From an uncultured Clostridium sp. (GTDB lineage: Bacteria > Bacillota > Clostridia > Clostridiales > Clostridiaceae): DNA of 64,000 nucleotides. A program made the position numbers and the translations under genes. Positions 8,757 to 18,611 of the stretch are shown here, one piece after another. Under the pieces are notes generated by a model. That model was not told the DNA's origin and did no database searches. It saw nothing but the letters and a program-made list of their open reading frames with translations. Each line of letters opens with the position of its first letter. Positions within the stretch are counted from its first letter, which is position 1. The stretch lies in NCBI GenBank assembly GCA_903789665.1, contig CAIFEX010000006.1, forward strand, positions 1 to 64,000, given 5' to 3'.

Positions 8757-10837
8757 CTCCTAGAGTTTTGAATTTTTTTCACATTTACAGCTGTACACTT
8801 ATAGGAAGGCTCCCTTGAATATCTGTCAAATACAGATGGTGTCAGGAAATTTGTTTCTATATAGTGAATCGGGGCAAATAGCTGGTTTTCGCCGATATTA
8901 TCCGTAGGTATAACCTTGAATTTACTTTTACACCCATTTATAGACGATATAATTGCATATTCATTTCGCTTTAAACCCAACCTTTCAGCCAATTTGAAAT
9001 TCATGAAAATATAGGCAGACGCCATGGAACTGTCCTTTACAAATTCAATTTCCCGGGTTCTAGTCTGTGTATGCCACTGTCCTACGGTTCCCCTCCCTGA
9101 ATTCAATATGTAGGGAAAATCTTCACCTGCAGCGGCCGGATTTTTTACTGGTTCCTCATAGATAAGCTTAACCTTTCCATTTGGCGTAAAATATCTATTG
9201 TCCTCAAACAATCTCCTCTCATCATCCAGTTTGTCGCCCTCTCTAAAGGGCCACTGTATTCCTCTTGAAAAAATTAACTTTTTATAATCCACTCCGGTTA
9301 TATCACATGGCATCCCCCTGCTGAACTCCTTTATCAGTTCAAAAGCATGTCTTGGTGTTTTCCATTTTTCCAGGGATTTTCCTATTTTGAAGGCCCTTCC
9401 TATTCCAAGCAGTATGTCATAATCAGTCAATTCTCCCTTCTCTTTTTTAAGTACAGGTACCACCGCTGAAATACGCCTTTCAGTATTTATAAAAGAGCCT
9501 TCTTTTTTTAAAGCCGGGACAGAAGGCAAAAACAGATCACATAGTTTGGAAGTATCCGTATCAGCATATATGTCCTGTACAACTAAAAGCTCCAAATTTT
9601 TAACTGCTCTTTTGAATTCCCCATTATTTGCCCAGGAATGTGCAGGATTTGTTCCAATTACCCAAAGTGCTTTGATATCCCCGCCGTTTATTCTGTTGAT
9701 AATTTCATTATATGGAATAGTAGGTTTTTCAGGTATCATCTTTTCATCCACATCTAAAATAGATGAGATCTCTTTTCTGTGCACCGGATTGTCAAAATCT
9801 CTTCCCCCGTATAAAGCCGTGGTGTTGCTGTACAATCTTGATCCCATGGCATTGCACTGTCCAGACAGTGAATTTGCTCCAGTTCCCTCTCTTCCCATAT
9901 TCCCAGTGATAACTGCAAGATCTATTATGGCCTGGGCAGTTCTCACAGCTTGCCATCCCTGGTTTACCCCCATGGTCCACCAGAATGAAACCTTTTCACC
10001 TTTGTGAATCAATCCGGCAAGCTTAATTATATCTTTACCTGAAATGCCTGTCTTTCCCTCTGCATATTCCAGAGAATATTTTTTAACGTGTTCTTTGAAC
10101 ATTTCAAAATTTTCTGAACAATTCACGATATAATCTCTGTCAATCCAGTTTTTATTTATGAGCACATTGGCCAGGGTATATAAAAATACAATATCAGATT
10201 TTGGTTTTATACCTATCCACCAGTCAGAATTGACCGCCGTTTCCGATTTTCTCGGGTCAATGGTTATTATTTTTGCGGTTTTATTCTCTCTTATGCGGCT
10301 CCAGGCAATGGGATGTGCAACTACGGGATTTGCCCCGACGAGTACAATGGTATCTGAAATTTCCAAATCCTTCAAAGTATAGGGCGGAGCATCAAATCCA
10401 AAACTCTGTTTATAGGCCACAGCCGATGTACTCATGCAAAGTCTTGTATTTCCATCACCGCTGATCCCCATATACATTCTCCCTATAAATCCCAGAAGTG
10501 CCATTTCTTCAGTCGTTATCTGTCCTGTACTCAAATATGCAGCACTCTGTTTCCCGTATTTTTTCTGAATGGAATTCATTTTGATTGCAAAGGTTTCAAA
10601 TGCATCTTTCCACGAGACAAAATGAATTTTTCCCTTTTTATCTCTTATAAGCGGCATTCCCCTGGTTTTGAATTTAGTACATTGTCTGGATAAATTCAAT
10701 CCTTTTATACAACAGAATCCATCGTTTACAGGATACCCTTTGGTTGGAAGTATTTTCTTTATTTTATTGTCATCCACATAAAAATCCAGATTGCACGCAA
10801 GGGAACAATAATTGCATGTAGATTGTTTCACTTTCAT
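8753..10837 (-). CDS. Molybdopterin (bis-MGD) nitrate reductase catalytic subunit, NarB/NasC-like
   Basis: A 694-residue member of the DMSO reductase superfamily. The N-terminus binds a [4Fe-4S] cluster (CNYCSLAC, then a fourth Cys in DGFCCIKG). The probable Mo-ligand cysteine is in RLCMSTSAVAYKQSFG. A C-terminal molydop-binding domain begins near GRGTVGQWHTQTRTRE. There is no twin-arginine signal, so the enzyme is cytoplasmic, as assimilatory nitrate reductases are. The neighbours are a NarK-type transporter upstream and the ferredoxin and flavin subunits downstream. A formate dehydrogenase would look similar, but the transporter and nitrite-reductase-like genes favour nitrate. Confidence 0.83.
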   Translation of the reverse strand: MKVKQSTCNYCSLACNLDFYVDDNKIKKILPTKGYPVNDGFCCIKGLNLSRQCTKFKTRGMPLIRDKKGKIHFVSWKDAFETFAIKMNSIQKKYGKQSAAYLSTGQITTEEMALLGFIGRMYMGISGDGNTRLCMSTSAVAYKQSFGFDAPPYTLKDLEISDTIVLVGANPVVAHPIAWSRIRENKTAKIITIDPRKSETAVNSDWWIGIKPKSDIVFLYTLANVLINKNWIDRDYIVNCSENFEMFKEHVKKYSLEYAEGKTGISGKDIIKLAGLIHKGEKVSFWWTMGVNQGWQAVRTAQAIIDLAVITGNMGREGTGANSLSGQCNAMGSRLYSNTTALYGGRDFDNPVHRKEISSILDVDEKMIPEKPTIPYNEIINRINGGDIKALWVIGTNPAHSWANNGEFKRAVKNLELLVVQDIYADTDTSKLCDLFLPSVPALKKEGSFINTERRISAVVPVLKKEKGELTDYDILLGIGRAFKIGKSLEKWKTPRHAFELIKEFSRGMPCDITGVDYKKLIFSRGIQWPFREGDKLDDERRLFEDNRYFTPNGKVKLIYEEPVKNPAAAGEDFPYILNSGRGTVGQWHTQTRTREIEFVKDSSMASAYIFMNFKLAERLGLKRNEYAIISSINGCKSKFKVIPTDNIGENQLFAPIHYIETNFLTPSVFDRYSREPSYKCTAVNVKKIQNSRR

Positions 10838-10847
10838 GATAGTTAGA

Positions 10848-12092
10848 TCATCTCTCTTTCTTTACGGAATTAATTCTAAGAAAATTCACAATTAAAAATG
10901 AAATCACGGATAATACCACAAATATAAGGAACCCCTTTTGATACCCGCTTAAGCTCCTGCCAGTTTTATCTATGAAGGATGCCATAAAAGGCGGTATGAC
11001 GAAACCCCCGAAAGCTCCCAGTCCTCCGACCCATCCTGAAGCTCCTCCGACTGCATGCGGGACTGCTTTAGGAAGTATCTTAAATACAGCCGCATTTGTG
11101 ACTCCCATTCCAGCTGCTAAAAGCAGAATTCCCAAAACGGCTATAGGCAGCGAAGAAGTTATAGTCATGCATACTGCCCCTATAAGCATCACAATAAGTG
11201 CTGCCGCCGACGTATATTCTCCTCCTCTTTTATCAGATATCTTACCGCCATAAATTCTTATGAGAGATGTGGCGATAGAATACACAGCCGTCAAAAGGCC
11301 TGCCATTTTCAAATTGAGTTTGAAAAAGCTTGTAAAATAGGTAGGCAGCCAGCTTGTCAATGCTAGGAAACCTCCAAAGGTAGTAAAATACACCAGAACC
11401 AGTGCCCAGGTTTTCAAAGTTTTTGCCGAAATCATCAGACTTTCACTGAGCTTGTTATTTGGGAACAGCTCCTGTCCATACTTTTCTGAAGCTATTTTCC
11501 TTGCTTCCTCTTTTTCCGCCCCCGAATTAATCAGTTGAAAATACCATGCATTTTTCCCTATGACGGCATAGGCTATGGTACCTATTATCAGAAATATAAG
11601 CCAGGCCAGATAAGAACCTGACAAGCCCAGCAGAGGAAGTGCTATGTTTGGAAGCAGCAGCGTAAATATTCCCGGTGCCAGATTCCCAACACCTCCATAT
11701 ATTCCAAGAGCTATCCCCTGTTTATCCTGAGGAAACCAGTAGGAAGCCTGGCTAACTCCTACAGAAAATGTGGCTATTCCGCACCCCGACAGTGCGCCAA
11801 AGATCAAAAGCTGGGAATAACACCCGCCCAGATCCTGTTTGAAAAAAGCCATAATCACATACAGGCCGGTCATGCCAACTATCGAAAGCAGGAGCAGTAC
11901 TATAAATGGTTTTTTACCCCCATTTACATCCACCCAGGCTGCAAAAGGTATTCTGAGAAGCGATCCTGACAAATTCGGTATGGCAACAAGTAATGCCAGC
12001 AAAATGGGGTTCAGATCTAGAAAACTGTGTTTGAATACAGAAGCCGTCGCCCCATAAAGAGCCACTGCTGCAAACCCCACAAAAAAACCCAA
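10848..12092 (-). CDS. narK: NarK-type nitrate/nitrite MFS transporter, with an in-frame UAG near its start
   Basis: A major facilitator of 12 hydrophobic segments with FFVGFAAVALYGATASVF at the start, PNLSGSLLRIPFAAWVDVNGGKKP (loop 2) and GGLGAFGGFVIPP late, all typical of NarK. It should bring in nitrate and/or export nitrite. The longest open frame starts at a TTG (12090-12092). The natural-looking start is an ATG at 12144-12146 behind AAAAAGGAG, in the same frame, but codon 12 after it is TAG (12111-12113). The TTG start would still keep most of TM1. So the gene is either impaired, rescued by restart or readthrough, or miscalled by one base. Confidence 0.78.
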   Translation of the reverse strand: MGFFVGFAAVALYGATASVFKHSFLDLNPILLALLVAIPNLSGSLLRIPFAAWVDVNGGKKPFIVLLLLSIVGMTGLYVIMAFFKQDLGGCYSQLLIFGALSGCGIATFSVGVSQASYWFPQDKQGIALGIYGGVGNLAPGIFTLLLPNIALPLLGLSGSYLAWLIFLIIGTIAYAVIGKNAWYFQLINSGAEKEEARKIASEKYGQELFPNNKLSESLMISAKTLKTWALVLVYFTTFGGFLALTSWLPTYFTSFFKLNLKMAGLLTAVYSIATSLIRIYGGKISDKRGGEYTSAAALIVMLIGAVCMTITSSLPIAVLGILLLAAGMGVTNAAVFKILPKAVPHAVGGASGWVGGLGAFGGFVIPPFMASFIDKTGRSLSGYQKGFLIFVVLSVISFLIVNFLRINSVKKER

Positions 12093-12186
12093 CGTTGCCC
12101 CTGCAAGCCCCTACCTTGAATTCCCCTTCAAGTTCAAATTTTCCATATTTTTTATCACTCCTTTTTAATATGCCGTATAAAGTTTT

Positions 12187-13137
12187 TCACCAGTTGATAT
12201 GTTCTTTAACTTCGGCTTCTGGATTAAGTCTTACCCCTTTTAAAGCCCATCTCTTAAATTCCTGATATCCGGTTCTGTCCACAATATACCCCACATGTTC
12301 TTTTCCGCCGGGAGCATTTTTATCCATATAGTTTTCTATATAGTCATAGGTATTTAAAATTATTCTTATAATGCTGTCTTCATTGTCTATCCACTTGATG
12401 AACTCACGCCCAATTCTGGGATCCTTTTTACCGGTTCTTCCCATTATAATCAGCTTGTAGTATTTTTTACCGTTCCTTGTCCATGCACCTGCCGGGCACT
12501 TGCCCACACATTCCCCGCAGCCTATACACTTGCTGCCATCTCTCACAACTTTAAAATTTTCAAAGCTGAGAGCATCTGCAGATCTGAGTTTACAGTTATT
12601 GACACAGGACTTGCAGCCTATACACCTGCAGCTGTCATACTGCGGCTCCGTCATCCCTACGATCCCAAAGTCATGCATCCTGGCCTTTATACAATCATTG
12701 GGACACCCTGTGAGTGCAATCTTCACGTGATAGTCGTTGGGAAATATGGCTTTTTCTATTCTTTTTGCAAAAGCAGTAGTGTCATAGTTTGCAAAAGGGC
12801 ATACCCTGCTGCCTATACAGGCGCAGACATTTCTTGCACCTGAAGCCGGATATCCTCCGTTTACATTTTTCTGGTTTATTTCAAGTCCTTCAATAACAGG
12901 CTGTATGAGTTCATTTATCAATGCTATATTTTTCATATCAATGCCCGGTATTTCAAATCCCTGCCTGGTTGTAATGTGAATTGTTCCATTCCCATATTCT
13001 TCTGAAATTTTTTGAAGCAGGGTAAAATATTTTGCTTTCATATGCCCTCCCGGCACTCTTATCCTTATAGCCGTTTTGCCTCTTTCCTTAGTCACCCTGA
13101 ATGCGTTTTTTTTCAGGGCTTTTACATCAATATCCAT
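12187..13137 (-). CDS. asrC: Siroheme sulfite/nitrite reductase subunit, AsrC-like
   Basis: A 316-residue catalytic subunit. It has the ferrodoxin-like half-domain (IRIRVPGGHMKAKYF), a siroheme/[4Fe-4S] ligand set (CACIGSRVCPFANYDT and ALTGCPNDCIKARMHDFG), then an inserted two-cluster ferredoxin domain (CRCIGCKSCVNNC, CIGCGECVGKCPAG). AsrC of Salmonella reduces sulfite to sulfide. Siroheme enzymes of this fold also reduce nitrite to ammonium by six electrons, and the operon with nitrate reductase and NarK favours nitrite here. That is inference. The ATG at 13137 follows GGAGGG. An upstream extension to 13221 would run into asrB. Confidence 0.85.
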   Translation of the reverse strand: MDIDVKALKKNAFRVTKERGKTAIRIRVPGGHMKAKYFTLLQKISEEYGNGTIHITTRQGFEIPGIDMKNIALINELIQPVIEGLEINQKNVNGGYPASGARNVCACIGSRVCPFANYDTTAFAKRIEKAIFPNDYHVKIALTGCPNDCIKARMHDFGIVGMTEPQYDSCRCIGCKSCVNNCKLRSADALSFENFKVVRDGSKCIGCGECVGKCPAGAWTRNGKKYYKLIIMGRTGKKDPRIGREFIKWIDNEDSIIRIILNTYDYIENYMDKNAPGGKEHVGYIVDRTGYQEFKRWALKGVRLNPEAEVKEHINW

Positions 13138-13153
13138 AAACAACCCTCCTCTT

Positions 13154-13945
13154 CTAATCCACCATATGTTTGGCCTTAACATAGTTAAATACCGGGCCTT
13201 CCAGACATATATAGGTGTCATTCATCCTGCAGTGACCGCATTTGCCTAAACCGCAGCACATTTTTCTCTCATAGGAAACCCAAATGTTTTCTTCACTAAT
13301 TCCCCTTTTTAAGAATTCATCTATTGTAAATTTCATCATCATCGGGGGACCAACTACAATGGCCTGTGCCTGATTCAGATTTTTGATTGGAATATTCTTG
13401 ATATATTTGGTAATAAGCCCCACATTCCCATGGTAATTTTCATCTGCCCTATCCACCGTTAAAATTACATCGACATTTCTGCTCCACTTTTTTATGCTGT
13501 CTTTAAACAAAATATCCTCCGGCGATTTGAAACCCATAAGTACATGGAAATCTGCAATTTCATCCCTATTATCTGAAAAATAGTCTATTATGCTTTTCAC
13601 AGGTGCCGTACCTGTTCCCCCTGCAACTACAACAAGTTCTTTATCTTTATATAAATCCACATCAAAACCGTTACCATATGGACCTCTCATAAAAAGCCTG
13701 TCTCCTTTACATAAACTGTGAACCACATCTGTAACCCTTCCTACACGTCTTATAGTCAAATCCACATAGCCCTTGCCGATTTCACAAACGGATATGGGCG
13801 CCTCACCGCACTTGGGTATGGAGATCTCAAAAAATTGCCCTGGTTTAACTCTTCCTGAGAACTCCATTCTAAAAGTATAATCTATATCAGTATGCTTTTT
13901 TACATCCAATATTTTGCTTTCTTTCGGCAGATATATATTCCCCAT
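13154..13945 (-). CDS. asrB: AsrB-like FAD/NAD(P)H reductase subunit
   Basis: A 263-residue ferredoxin-NADP reductase-type flavoprotein. The FAD-binding barrel contains MRGPYGNGFDVD, followed by the NAD fold with VVAGGTGTAPVKSIIDYF. A C-terminal [2Fe-2S] motif CCGLGKCGHC resembles dihydroorotate dehydrogenase PyrK and AsrB. It passes NADH electrons to AsrA and AsrC. Its ATG directly abuts the asrA stop codon (TAG-ATG) and has GGGAGGTG ahead of it, so the three genes form one translation unit. Confidence 0.87.
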   Translation of the reverse strand: MGNIYLPKESKILDVKKHTDIDYTFRMEFSGRVKPGQFFEISIPKCGEAPISVCEIGKGYVDLTIRRVGRVTDVVHSLCKGDRLFMRGPYGNGFDVDLYKDKELVVVAGGTGTAPVKSIIDYFSDNRDEIADFHVLMGFKSPEDILFKDSIKKWSRNVDVILTVDRADENYHGNVGLITKYIKNIPIKNLNQAQAIVVGPPMMMKFTIDEFLKRGISEENIWVSYERKMCCGLGKCGHCRMNDTYICLEGPVFNYVKAKHMVD

Positions 13946-14947
13946 CTATTTCACCTCCCTGGCTGCGTTATTCAATTTATTCACACAATTTGAAAAGGAT
14001 ATATATTCAGGACATACATCGTCACATCTTCCACAACCAACGCACATATTGTATCCAAATTTCTTTCTAAAATCATAGATCTTGTGCATAACTTTAAACC
14101 TCATTCTCTCTCCATTGCTTTTTCTAAAACTATGTCCCCCTGCTATATCCGTATATCCGTCCACCATGCAGGAAGACCAGACTCTTCTTCTTTCACCTGC
14201 GTTTTCATTGTCCCGGTAGAAAATATCCTGCATGGAAAAGCACGTACAAGTTCCGCATACCACATTGCACCTTCCACAGGCAATACATCTCGCAGAATAC
14301 TCATCCCACATAAAATTATTGAAAATATTTTCATCTATATTTTCAGGAATCCTTACTTTTATATCATTTGATTTTACAAAATGTGGTTTTACATCGCACT
14401 GCCCTTCATTTTTAAAAAACGGTTCAAAACTTCTGTCCCTGCATTCCACAAAAACCTTTTTATCCTTATATCTCACAAATAAATCATAATCCAGGGTAGT
14501 GTTACACCCCATGCTGCAGCAAAAACAATTCTCAAAACTGTGTTCACATTCCATAAGTACAAATTTGACCTTATCCCTCAGCTTCCCATAGTAAATATCT
14601 TCGGGTCCATTTCTCAGATAAATTTCATCAATTCTTTTTATGGCATTAACATCACAGCTTCTTAAAAACAGCAGTATCTTTTTGCTGTCCACTTCGGGTT
14701 CTTTTACAGAATTTTCAGTAAAATAAAACAACGTCTGGGTAATTGGGAGAAGTACTTCCCTGGGTGAAAAATTTGATTTTTTATTGAACTCTATCTCCTC
14801 AATGGTATTGACCTGCATATATCTCACCGAGTCCGTATCAGAAAATCTCCCCTTGCCTTTTAAATTCACCGGGGCATATATCCTATAATGCCTGCTCAGT
14901 TTTTCGAGGAAATTATTGAATTCTTCAGTATCAATTAAAAATCCCAT
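13946..14947 (-). CDS. asrA: AsrA-like 4Fe-4S electron-transfer subunit
   Basis: A 334-residue protein with a LLFLRSCDVNAIKRIDEIYL core and cysteine groups CFCCSMGC, CIACGRCNVVCGTC and CVGCGRCDDVCPEY, the AsrA arrangement. It links the flavin subunit AsrB to the siroheme subunit AsrC. It is the first gene of the operon. The ATG at 14947 has an AAGGAGG site 9 nt away. A longer frame to 14983 would include the ribosome-binding site and is rejected. A CRP-type palindrome lies about 80 bp upstream. Confidence 0.87.
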   Translation of the reverse strand: MGFLIDTEEFNNFLEKLSRHYRIYAPVNLKGKGRFSDTDSVRYMQVNTIEEIEFNKKSNFSPREVLLPITQTLFYFTENSVKEPEVDSKKILLFLRSCDVNAIKRIDEIYLRNGPEDIYYGKLRDKVKFVLMECEHSFENCFCCSMGCNTTLDYDLFVRYKDKKVFVECRDRSFEPFFKNEGQCDVKPHFVKSNDIKVRIPENIDENIFNNFMWDEYSARCIACGRCNVVCGTCTCFSMQDIFYRDNENAGERRRVWSSCMVDGYTDIAGGHSFRKSNGERMRFKVMHKIYDFRKKFGYNMCVGCGRCDDVCPEYISFSNCVNKLNNAAREVK

Positions 14948-14999
14948 TCTTTTTTTCCTCCTTGAAATAAAATATTCAAACAAAGATTGCTATATATTT

Positions 15000-15042
15000 A
15001 ACATATCACAAATACGAAAAATATAATGTGACATAGATCACG
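15000..15042 (-). promoter_or_regulatory. CRP/FNR-type activator site and -10 box ahead of asrA
   Basis: TGTGA-N6-TCACG (15027-15042) is a near-perfect CRP-class palindrome. On the minus strand a candidate -10 box TATGTT lies at 15000-15005. The site centre is 32 bp from the -10 centre, which places it at about -41.5, the class II activator position. No good -35 box is seen, as expected for an activated promoter. The adjacent Crp/Fnr gene product is the obvious candidate activator. Confidence 0.6.
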
Positions 15043-15051
15043 CTGCAATAA

Positions 15052-15093
15052 AAAAACTGTGTTTACACAAATTATGTAAACACAGTTTTTTTA
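15052..15093 (-). terminator. Terminator of the Crp/Fnr gene
   Basis: A perfect 12-bp stem (15056-15067 with 15075-15086, 7-nt loop) carries A and T runs on both sides, so it can stop transcription in both directions. It separates the gcv-crp unit from the asr operon. Confidence 0.85.
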
Positions 15094-15120
15094 TTTTACC
15101 GCAGCCGCGTCTTTGTCCCA

Positions 15121-15810
15121 TCAGATTCCCCTGAAATACAGTGACAGTACTTTTGGGTCTACGACTATTATCTTCCTATTTTGAAATATGATCATTCCCT
15201 TTTTTTTGAAACCGTTCATGCACCTTGAAACAGTTTCCCTGGTACTTCCAAGCATATCCGCCAGATAAGTTATACTCATATTCAAATCAATAAGTGTTCC
15301 CTCTTCAGTTTTCACGCCATAATCCCTGGATAATTTCCAGAGTTTGGCTGCCAGCTTTTTATCCATTCTCAGAGGCACTGTATTTTTTAGCTGCCTGTAA
15401 AGTCTTCTTATTTTTTTGGCCATGGAATTCATAATCACACATGTGAGATCAAAATCCCCGGACATTATTTCCATCAAATCCTTCTTTAAGAAATACAGAA
15501 TGCAGCTGTCTTCAAAAGCCTGGCAGCTTATGGATACAGGTAGATTTTCAAAAGTAACTTCATTTATAAATTCCCCGTCGTTCAAGATATAGATAATTCT
15601 TTTCTGCCCTTCTTCCGACATCCTGTACATGGTCATCTTTCCATTCAGAATAAAGTAAATTCTATCAACCCTGTCCCTTTCATAAAACAGTATCTTGCCT
15701 TTAGGGACATATTCTTTAAAGGACTTTTGTTTTAAGAGCTTCAAAGTAGATTCATCCATATCTTTAAACATGGAAAGTTTATTAAAATCAAAGTTACCAA
15801 TTTCAATCAT
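15121..15810 (-). CDS. Crp/Fnr-family transcription regulator
   Basis: A 229-residue regulator with an N-terminal cyclic-nucleotide-like beta barrel (about 20-120), a long dimer helix and a C-terminal winged helix (about 165-220). The recognition helix reads GSTRETVSRCMNGFKKKG, with the R-E-T-V-S-R pattern that contacts TGTGA half-sites in CRP. It lacks the N-terminal cysteine cluster of oxygen-sensing Fnr, and its ligand is unknown. It lies 15 bp after gcvPB and just before the asr operon, which has a matching TGTGA-N6-TCACG site. It is therefore a likely nitrate/nitrite-responsive activator. Confidence 0.85.
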   Translation of the reverse strand: MIEIGNFDFNKLSMFKDMDESTLKLLKQKSFKEYVPKGKILFYERDRVDRIYFILNGKMTMYRMSEEGQKRIIYILNDGEFINEVTFENLPVSISCQAFEDSCILYFLKKDLMEIMSGDFDLTCVIMNSMAKKIRRLYRQLKNTVPLRMDKKLAAKLWKLSRDYGVKTEEGTLIDLNMSITYLADMLGSTRETVSRCMNGFKKKGMIIFQNRKIIVVDPKVLSLYFRGI

Positions 15811-15825
15811 AATTGCACCCCTCTT

Positions 15826-17283
15826 CTACTTACTCCATTTTACCACAGGTTTCCTCGCGGCTTTAACCTCATCCAGCCTCTTAATATAAGTTGTATTTGG
15901 AGCGGATCTGACTATATCCGGATTTTTCTCCGCCTCCTCTGCGATTTTTATCATATTTTCCACAAATTCATCCAGAGTTTCTAACTTTTCATTTTCTGTA
16001 GGTTCTATCATCATGGCTTCTTTTATAATAAGCGGAAAATATATTGTCGGTGGATGATAGCCGTAATCTATAAGGCGTTTGGCAACATCAAGGGTGGTAA
16101 CACCATTTTTATTATTTTTCAGCCCTCCAAGTACACATTCATGCTTGCAGGCACCCTCTACAGGCACATTGTAATAATCTTTAAGACTTTCCTTTATATA
16201 ATTTGCATTTAAAACTGCATTTTCACTGACTTCCCTAAGACCTTCGGCACCCATGCTCAATATATAGGAAAAAGCCCGCACCATCACACCAAAGTTTCCA
16301 TAAAAGCTCCTGACTTTTCCTATGGAATAAGGCCTGTCATAATCGAGGTGATACCTTTCATTTTTTTTGGACACGATGGGAACAGGTAAAAACTGTGAAA
16401 GCTCTTTTTTAGTCCCTATAGGACCACTTCCTGGTCCTCCCCCGCCGTGAGGTGTTGAAAATGTCTTGTGCAGATTTATATGACATACGTCAAATCCCAT
16501 GTCACCGGGCCTCGTTTTCCCCATATTGGCATTCATATTTGCACCGTCATAATAGAGAAGTCCCCCGGCACCGTGAACAAACTTTGCTATTTTCGAAATA
16601 TTTTTTTCAAATATGCCCAGTGTATTCGGGTTTGTAAGCATGAGTCCCGCCACTTCGTCATCTAACAGGGACTTTAAAGATTCAATATCAACCGTTCCAT
16701 CTTCATCAGACTTGACTTCCACTACATCAAAGCCTGCACAGGCAGCCGAAGCAGGATTGGTTCCATGGGCCGAACCAGGTACAATTATTTTCTTTCTCTT
16801 AAAATCCCCCCTTTTTTCATGATAGGCCTTTATTATCATAAGTCCCGAAATTTCACCGTGGGCTCCTGCCGCAGGCTGCAGCGATACGGAATCAAATCCC
16901 ATTATCTCGGAAAGTTTTCCACTCAACTCATACATGAGCCTCAAAGCGCCCTGGACCGTTTTCTCGGGCTGATAGGGATGAAGTCCGGTAAATCCATCCA
17001 AATTTGCCATATCTTCATTGATCTTGGGGTTGTATTTCATGGTACAGGAGCCAAGAGGATAAAATCCGGTATCCACACCAAAATTTTTATTTGAAAGCCG
17101 TATAAAATGTCTCACAACATCCACTTCGCTCACTTCAGGAAGCTTCAGCTCTTCTTTTTCTATGAACTTTTCAGGAACAAGCTTGGAAATATCCTCCTCA
17201 GGTACATCACACTGCGGAAGAGAATAAGCTCTCCTTCCCTTTTTAGAAAGTTCAAAAATAAGTTTGTTGTATTCACCAATCAT
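15826..17283 (-). CDS. gcvPB: Glycine dehydrogenase (decarboxylating) subunit 2
   Basis: The 485-residue C-terminal half of the P-protein of the glycine cleavage system. The PLP-binding lysine lies in [19 protein letters not shown]. With subunit 1 it decarboxylates glycine and passes aminomethyl to lipoyl-GcvH. The two-subunit form is normal in Firmicutes. It starts one base after the gcvPA stop codon. In acetogens the system links glycine to methylene-tetrahydrofolate and can run in either direction. Confidence 0.95.
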   Translation of the reverse strand: MIGEYNKLIFELSKKGRRAYSLPQCDVPEEDISKLVPEKFIEKEELKLPEVSEVDVVRHFIRLSNKNFGVDTGFYPLGSCTMKYNPKINEDMANLDGFTGLHPYQPEKTVQGALRLMYELSGKLSEIMGFDSVSLQPAAGAHGEISGLMIIKAYHEKRGDFKRKKIIVPGSAHGTNPASAACAGFDVVEVKSDEDGTVDIESLKSLLDDEVAGLMLTNPNTLGIFEKNISKIAKFVHGAGGLLYYDGANMNANMGKTRPGDMGFDVCHINLHKTFSTPHGGGGPGSGPIGTKKELSQFLPVPIVSKKNERYHLDYDRPYSIGKVRSFYGNFGVMVRAFSYILSMGAEGLREVSENAVLNANYIKESLKDYYNVPVEGACKHECVLGGLKNNKNGVTTLDVAKRLIDYGYHPPTIYFPLIIKEAMMIEPTENEKLETLDEFVENMIKIAEEAEKNPDIVRSAPNTTYIKRLDEVKAARKPVVKWSK

Positions 17284-17284
17284 A

Positions 17285-18607
17285 CTACATCGCCTCCAAT
17301 ACAGAAACCAATTTATCTATTTCGGATTTTGTCCTCTTTTCAGTAACACACAATATCATGGAATTTTCTCCCACTTCATATCCCCCCAATATATTGTGCT
17401 GAAGCAGCTTCTCATTCACTTTTCTCACTGGAACTTCAGATCGGATCAGAAATTCGTTAAAAAACGGCCTGTTGAACACCGGTTTATACTTTCCGCTTTC
17501 AGTAAGTTTTTTAAAGGCATAATGAGCTTTCTGTATATTCTGGCAGGCAACCTCCCTGATTCCTTCTTTGCCAAGTGTAACCAAATATATCAGGGCAGCC
17601 AGTGCGTTTAAAGCTTCATTAGAACATATATTCGAAGAGGCTTTTTCTCTTCTTATATGCTGTTCTCTTGCCTGAAGTGTAAGCACAAAACCTCTTTTAC
17701 CTTCCCTGTCCGTTGTTTCTCCTACAATTCTGCCGGGAATTTTCCTGAGATATTTCTTTCTTGCAGTTAAAAATCCAAAATATGGTCCGCCATAATTCAT
17801 CCTGCTTCCAAGGGGCTGCCCTTCACCCACAGCTATATCTGCACCGCACTCGCCGGGATTTTTCAGTATACCGAGGGAAATGGGACTGCAATATACTATC
17901 AAAAGTGATCTGTTCTTATGGATATACTTTTCCATATCTTCAAGTTCCTCTATTATTCCAAAAAAATTTGGTGTCTGGACTATAACTGCCGCAGTATCTC
18001 CATCCAGCTCGGCCTTAAGTCTGTCTATATCTGTAACTCCACATGTTTCGTCTATTTCCACAAGCTCCAAATCTTTAAATCTCAAATAGGTCTCAAGCAC
18101 TTTTCTGGCTTCCGGATTAACGGTCTTAGATACAATTATCTTTTTTCGTCTCACGATATTTGCAGCCATCTGTGCAGCTTCAACACAGGCCGTGGCTCCA
18201 TCATACATGGATGCATTGGAAACATCCATCCCTGTCAAATCAGCCATAACAGTCTGATATTCAAATATACTCTGTAGGGTACCCTGGCTTATCTCAGCCT
18301 GATAAGGAGTATATGCAGTATAAAATTCAGATCTCGATATTATGTGTCTCACTATGGAAGGTATATAATGATCATAAGCTCCTGCACCTAGAAAACAGGT
18401 TAATTCACTACAGCTCCTATTCAATTTCACAATATCGTCAATATAGGACTTCACTTCAAGTTCGGACATTCCATCATTAATATCCAATTTTCTTTTCAGA
18501 CGTATGCTCTCAGGTATGTCAGAAAATAAGTCATCTATTTTATTTATTCCTATTTTTTTCAACATAATTTGTCTGTCTTCATCCGTCAGCGGCAAATAAG
18601 GATGCAT
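17285..18607 (-). CDS. gcvPA: Glycine dehydrogenase (decarboxylating) subunit 1
   Basis: A 440-residue N-terminal half of the P-protein, beginning [16 protein letters not shown]. It contains the conserved [18 protein letters not shown] and [20 protein letters not shown] segments. The start at 18607 has GGAGAG 8 nt upstream. The open frame extends to 18688, but that part overlaps gcvH and has no ribosome-binding site. It pairs with GcvPB to form the active decarboxylase. Confidence 0.95.
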   Translation of the reverse strand: MHPYLPLTDEDRQIMLKKIGINKIDDLFSDIPESIRLKRKLDINDGMSELEVKSYIDDIVKLNRSCSELTCFLGAGAYDHYIPSIVRHIISRSEFYTAYTPYQAEISQGTLQSIFEYQTVMADLTGMDVSNASMYDGATACVEAAQMAANIVRRKKIIVSKTVNPEARKVLETYLRFKDLELVEIDETCGVTDIDRLKAELDGDTAAVIVQTPNFFGIIEELEDMEKYIHKNRSLLIVYCSPISLGILKNPGECGADIAVGEGQPLGSRMNYGGPYFGFLTARKKYLRKIPGRIVGETTDREGKRGFVLTLQAREQHIRREKASSNICSNEALNALAALIYLVTLGKEGIREVACQNIQKAHYAFKKLTESGKYKPVFNRPFFNEFLIRSEVPVRKVNEKLLQHNILGGYEVGENSMILCVTEKRTKSEIDKLVSVLEAM

Positions 18608-18611
18608 AATA

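Noticed and set aside
9546..10007. Plus-strand frame of 153 codons opposite the nitrate reductase
   Set aside because: It is a shadow of the molybdopterin enzyme frame, with no independent support.
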